Below, one piece after another: positions 6,930 through 9,343 of a DNA stretch of 9,343 nt (position 1 is the first letter of the stretch; each line of letters begins with the position of its first letter). The notes below the pieces were generated by a model. It was not told the origin of the DNA and did not search any database. It worked only from the letters and a program-made list of their open reading frames with translations. The stretch spans positions 1 through 9,343 of the forward strand of contig CAAGIU010000408.1 in the NCBI GenBank assembly GCA_900770015.1. Reading direction: 5' to 3'. The DNA comes from an uncultured Oscillospiraceae bacterium (lineage in GTDB: Bacteria > Bacillota_A > Clostridia > Oscillospirales > Oscillospiraceae). Position numbers and translations under genes: made by a program.

Positions 6930-7937
6930 ATGGAATATCGCATTCTCGGCAGAACCGGCATGAAGGTCTCCCGTCTGGGCTTCGGCGGCATTCCCATCCA
7001 GCGCATCGACGCGGAGGGCACCAAAGCTCTCATGCACCGGCTGCTGGAGGCCGGCGTCAACTACATCGATACCGCCCGGGGCTACACCGTCAGCGAGGAA
7101 TACCTGGGCTACGCTCTGGAGGGTATCCGGGAGCACTTCATCCTGGCCACCAAGGGCAGAGCCACCACCAAAGAGGACATGCTGGCGGATATCGAAAAGA
7201 GCCTGCACAATCTGCGCACGGATTACATCGACCTCTACCAGTTCCACAATCCCTCTCCGGCAGCGCTGGAGCAGATCCTTGCCCCCGGCGGGGCCATGGA
7301 GGGGATGCTGGAAGCCAAGGCGGCAGGCAAGATCCGTCACATCGGCGTGACCACCCATTCCGTGGACCTGTTTGCCAGGTTCGTGGAGATGGACTGGGTG
7401 GAGACCATCATGTTCCCCTACAACATCGTGGAGAATCAGGCGGAGGAGCTCATCGCCAAGTGCGCCGAAAAGGGTATCGGCTTCATCTGCATGAAGCCTC
7501 TGGCCGGCGGCGCCATTGAGGATGGCCGTCTGGCGCTGCGGTATGTGGCCGCCAACGATCACATCACCGAGATCATCCCCGGCATGGCGGCTCCCGAAGA
7601 GCTGGAGCAGAACATCGCCGCCATGAATGACACCACGCCCCTGACAGAAGCGGAGAAGGCCGCCATGCAGCAGGTGAAGGACTCCCTGGGCACCCAGTTC
7701 TGCCGCCGCTGCAATTACTGCGCCCCCTGCACCGTGGGCATCGGCATTCCCAGCGTGTTCCTGTTCGAGGGCTACCTGGCCCGCTACGGTCTGGAGGGCT
7801 GGGCAAGGGAACGCTATGCCACCCTGGCCCACACCGCCTCCGAATGCATCGAGTGCGGCGCCTGCGAGACCCGCTGCCCCTATCATCTGCCCATTCGCCG
7901 GATGATGAAGCGAGCCGCCGGGGAATTCGGCAAATAA
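6930..7937 (+). CDS. Aldo/keto reductase with C-terminal 2x[4Fe-4S] ferredoxin-like region
   Basis: An NAD(P)H-dependent oxidoreductase of 335 residues. The TIM-barrel part starts with YRILGRTGMKVSRLGFGG and keeps the AKR catalytic tetrad: Asp47 (YIDTA), Tyr52 (GYT), Lys75 (LATKG) and His106 (QFHNP). The C-terminal part has two cysteine clusters, Cys258/261/264/267 and Cys306/309/312/316, fitting two [4Fe-4S] clusters and electron transfer to or from a ferredoxin-like partner. Such fusions are common in anaerobic Clostridia and their substrates are mostly unknown. The start ATG 6930 is 9 nt after proC, with GAGGTAAG upstream. The short gap suggests co-transcription, but the tie to proline synthesis is only by position. 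No clear intrinsic terminator follows. Confidence 0.93.
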   Translation: MEYRILGRTGMKVSRLGFGGIPIQRIDAEGTKALMHRLLEAGVNYIDTARGYTVSEEYLGYALEGIREHFILATKGRATTKEDMLADIEKSLHNLRTDYIDLYQFHNPSPAALEQILAPGGAMEGMLEAKAAGKIRHIGVTTHSVDLFARFVEMDWVETIMFPYNIVENQAEELIAKCAEKGIGFICMKPLAGGAIEDGRLALRYVAANDHITEIIPGMAAPEELEQNIAAMNDTTPLTEAEKAAMQQVKDSLGTQFCRRCNYCAPCTVGIGIPSVFLFEGYLARYGLEGWARERYATLAHTASECIECGACETRCPYHLPIRRMMKRAAGEFGK

Positions 7938-8027
7938 GACAGGGCCTGCATGTGTTTTCGCCTGCTATGCGATGCTATGGACCTGCAATTCGGAATTATG
8001 GTCATCGGTTTATATAAGCCGGTCGTG

Positions 8028-8045
8028 AAATTGCAATTTGGCGGG
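8028..8045 (+). repeat. 18-bp dispersed motif, copy 1
   Basis: AAATTGCAATTTGGCGGG; 17 of 18 positions match the copy at 9247-9264, in the same orientation. Each copy lies upstream of a palindromic hairpin element, on the two sides of pdaA. Confidence 0.6.
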
Positions 8046-8155
8046 TAGATTTTTGGTTAGGCACTTGTAGGGGAGGCTACAGATGCCCGCCACATGGGTC
8101 AACTGTGTGTCCCGATGAATGGTATTTTGTTTGACATGGTACGGAGCGAAGCGAC

Positions 8156-8301
8156 CTTGGCTCTCCCTTTGGGAGAGCTGGCTGCCCCGAAGGGGCAGTC
8201 TGAGAGGGTCCCACGTCACAATTACCCGATTCCAAACCGCAAACGTAGTACCCTCTCAGTCAGCCTGTTCGGCTGACAGCTCTCCCATAGGGAGAGCCAA
8301 G
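8156..8301. repeat. Palindromic hairpin-rich dispersed repeat (nested inverted repeat)
   Basis: The left arm (8156-8209) and right arm (8250-8301) are near reverse complements: CTTGGCTCTCCC at the outside and CTGAGAGGGT / ACCCTCTCAG at the inside. Each arm also folds by itself. The left arm has GCTCTCCC-ttt-GGGAGAGC and CTGCCCC-gaa-GGGGCAG; the right arm has GTCAGCC-tgttc-GGCTGAC and GCTCTCCC-ata-GGGAGAGC. The centre (8210-8249) is unrelated. A similar unit, GCTCCCTC-hairpin then GTCAGCC-hairpin, begins at 9305. This is a REP/MITE-like family without coding capacity and may also end transcription from either side. Confidence 0.8.
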
Positions 8302-8408
8302 GGCGCTGTAAGCGCCAATCAAAGCTCCCCTGCAGCGGCTGGGCAAATTTTTTTGCTTCTGTTTTCCCTCCTGCCCGCATACCCTAGCTGCAAAGGGAGG
8401 GGATCAAA

Positions 8409-9182
8409 ATGCGCAGGCGGGATTGGATCATTCTCATCATTGCGGCGGTGTTTGCTCTGGCGGCGGTCTGGGGGGTGTTCCGGGGGTCGGTGCTGCAGAC
8501 CGGGTCCTGGGGTCTGAGCTTCCGGCAGGAGCACACGCCCCCCATCGGCAACGCCGGGGTGGATCAATTGAAAAAATATGATGCCGCCTACCTGGGCGAC
8601 ACCACACAGCAGGTGCTGTACCTGACCTTCGACGCAGGCTACGAAAACGGCTGCACGGAAAAAATTCTCGACACCCTGAAAGCCCACGATGTGAAGGCGG
8701 CCTTTTTCCTGGTGGGCAGCTACATTGAGAAAAACGCCGACCTGGTGCGCCGGATGGTCTCCGAGGGGCATATTGTCGGCAACCATACCATGCACCACTA
8801 CGACATGAGCAAGCTTTCGGACAAAGCAGCCTTTGCCAAGGAATTACAGGATCTGGAAGCGCTCTTCCGGGAGAAAACCGGGCAGACGCTTCCCAAATAT
8901 TACCGCCCGCCCCAGGGGATTTACAGCGAGGAGAATCTGAAAAACGCCCAGGAGCTGGGGTACAAGACGGTGTTCTGGAGCCTTGCCTACGTGGACTGGA
9001 AGAACGACGACCAGCCCACGAAAGAGACGGCCTTTGCCAAGCTCCTGCCCCGCACCCACCCCGGCGCCGTGGTGCTGCTGCACTCCACCAGCCGCACCAA
9101 CGCCGAAATCCTCGACGAGCTGCTGACCAAATGGGAGGAAATGGGCTATACCTTTGGCACGCTGGAGGATTTGTTTTCGTAA
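8409..9182 (+). CDS. pdaA: PdaA-like polysaccharide (peptidoglycan) deacetylase, membrane anchored
   Basis: A 257-residue NodB-fold deacetylase closest to the PdaA group, which in Bacillus removes acetyl groups from N-acetylmuramic acid so that muramic-delta-lactam can form in the spore cortex. An N-terminal hydrophobic segment (about 6-24, after MRRRD) is a signal anchor, placing the enzyme outside the membrane. Motifs are TFDAGYENG (73-81), GNHTMHH (124-130, metal ligands His126 and His130), RPPQG (166-170), FWSLAYVDW (189-197) and LLHS with His225. TFDAG has Ala76 where classical NodB enzymes have Asp and PdaA has Asn. ATG 8409 has AGGGAGGGG about 7 nt upstream. It stands alone, with its own terminator. 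The family call is firm; the exact role in spore cortex is inferred. Confidence 0.9.
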   Translation: MRRRDWIILIIAAVFALAAVWGVFRGSVLQTGSWGLSFRQEHTPPIGNAGVDQLKKYDAAYLGDTTQQVLYLTFDAGYENGCTEKILDTLKAHDVKAAFFLVGSYIEKNADLVRRMVSEGHIVGNHTMHHYDMSKLSDKAAFAKELQDLEALFREKTGQTLPKYYRPPQGIYSEENLKNAQELGYKTVFWSLAYVDWKNDDQPTKETAFAKLLPRTHPGAVVLLHSTSRTNAEILDELLTKWEEMGYTFGTLEDLFS

Positions 9183-9187
9183 CCATG

Positions 9188-9218
9188 AAAAAAACTCCCT
9201 CTGTGAGGGAGCTTTTTT
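9188..9218 (+). terminator. Rho-independent terminator of pdaA
   Basis: CTCCCTC (9195-9201), TGT loop, GAGGGAG (9205-9211), then C and TTTTTT, with an A-run before the stem. It lies 12 nt after the pdaA stop. The A-run makes it partly bidirectional. The stem core is identical to the first hairpin of the repeat at 9305. Confidence 0.9.
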
Positions 9219-9246
9219 CGTTGTACGCTTATCAGGTTAACTCAGC

Positions 9247-9264
9247 AAATTGTAATTTGGCGGG
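9247..9264 (+). repeat. 18-bp dispersed motif, copy 2
   Basis: AAATTGTAATTTGGCGGG, differing from copy 1 (8028-8045) at one base, same orientation, 1219 bp away. It is followed about 40 nt later by a hairpin repeat. Confidence 0.6.
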
Positions 9265-9301
9265 CTGGATAAACGGGAAACCGAACCGCGCGGCGGAACC
9301 C

Positions 9302-9343
9302 AAGGCTCCCTCTGCGAGGGAGCTGTCAGCCAAAGGCTGACTG
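9302..9343. repeat. Second palindromic hairpin repeat, cut by the window edge
   Basis: GCTCCCTC-tgc-GAGGGAGC (9305-9323) followed by GTCAGCC-aaa-GGCTGAC (9325-9341). The order and loop design match the right-arm complement of the element at 8156-8301. Only the left part is inside the window. Confidence 0.75.

Larger units (their letters stand above)
7938..8408. other. 471-bp gap between the AKR gene and pdaA, filled with repeats
   Basis: No gene is supported. It holds a short palindrome-like CGGTTTATATAAGCCG (8007-8022), the 18-bp motif AAATTGCAATTTGGCGGG (8028-8045), an inverted pair GGCGGG / CCCGCC (8040-8045 and 8086-8091), the palindromic element at 8156-8301, and a hairpin GGCGCT-gta-AGCGCC (8302-8316). 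TTGACA at 8131 has no matching -10, so the pdaA promoter is not assigned. Confidence 0.5.

Noticed and set aside
6294..7886. 530-codon minus-strand open frame opposite proC and the AKR gene
   Set aside because: Same reason: Gly/His-rich translation typical of antisense codons, no domain.
8131..8136. TTGACA as a -35 box for pdaA
   Set aside because: No -10 box at 16-18 nt; the following bases are the GC-rich start of the hairpin repeat, and the gene start is 270 nt away.
8156..8301. CRISPR-like repeat array
   Set aside because: The units are nested inverted repeats, not evenly spaced direct repeats with unique spacers.
8342..8385. Possible sigma-G promoter before pdaA (GCAAA ... CATACCC)
   Set aside because: Both boxes fit the sigma-G consensus poorly, so it cannot be claimed although pdaA in Bacillus is sigma-G dependent.

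Overview
The window looks like a piece of a GC-rich, spore-forming Clostridia chromosome, most likely an Oscillospiraceae/Ruminococcaceae-type gut Firmicute. This is inferred from a SpoVT/AbrB-like regulator fragment, a PdaA-type deacetylase (a spore-cortex enzyme in Bacillus), a SWIM/SNF2 helicase, a ferredoxin-tailed aldo/keto reductase, AGGAGG-type ribosome sites and abundant small hairpin repeats between genes.

Layout. Minus strand: the first 153 codons of a SWIM-zinc-finger SNF2-type helicase (1-460, cut by the window edge); a very short SpoVT/AbrB-like gene that appears frameshifted (693-872); and a large membrane-anchored protein (1208-3502) made of a zinc ribbon, TPR-like helical repeats, one membrane segment and seven RCC1-like repeats with an exactly 38-residue period. 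Its start lies behind a 169-bp foldback, MITE-like element (3539-3707). That element sits directly downstream of a perfect-consensus minus-strand promoter (3711-3739), so the element should form nearly the whole 5' leader.

Plus strand: after a divergent control region carrying three inverted repeats (3781-3928) comes a tight proline operon, proB-proA-proC (4109-6920). It turns glutamate into proline via glutamyl phosphate, glutamate semialdehyde/P5C and P5C reductase. An aldo/keto reductase with a C-terminal 2x[4Fe-4S] region (6930-7937) follows 9 nt later and is probably co-transcribed.

The last part holds a PdaA-like polysaccharide deacetylase (8409-9182). It is flanked on both sides by the same type of dispersed repeat: an 18-bp motif followed by a hairpin-rich palindromic element, in the same order. 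Its own terminator has a stem core matching the repeat. The most interesting items are the promoter/MITE/RCC1 arrangement, the architecture of the RCC1 protein, the one-base lesion in the AbrB-like gene, and the repeat pair around pdaA. No CRISPR array, tRNA, rRNA or intact transposase was seen.
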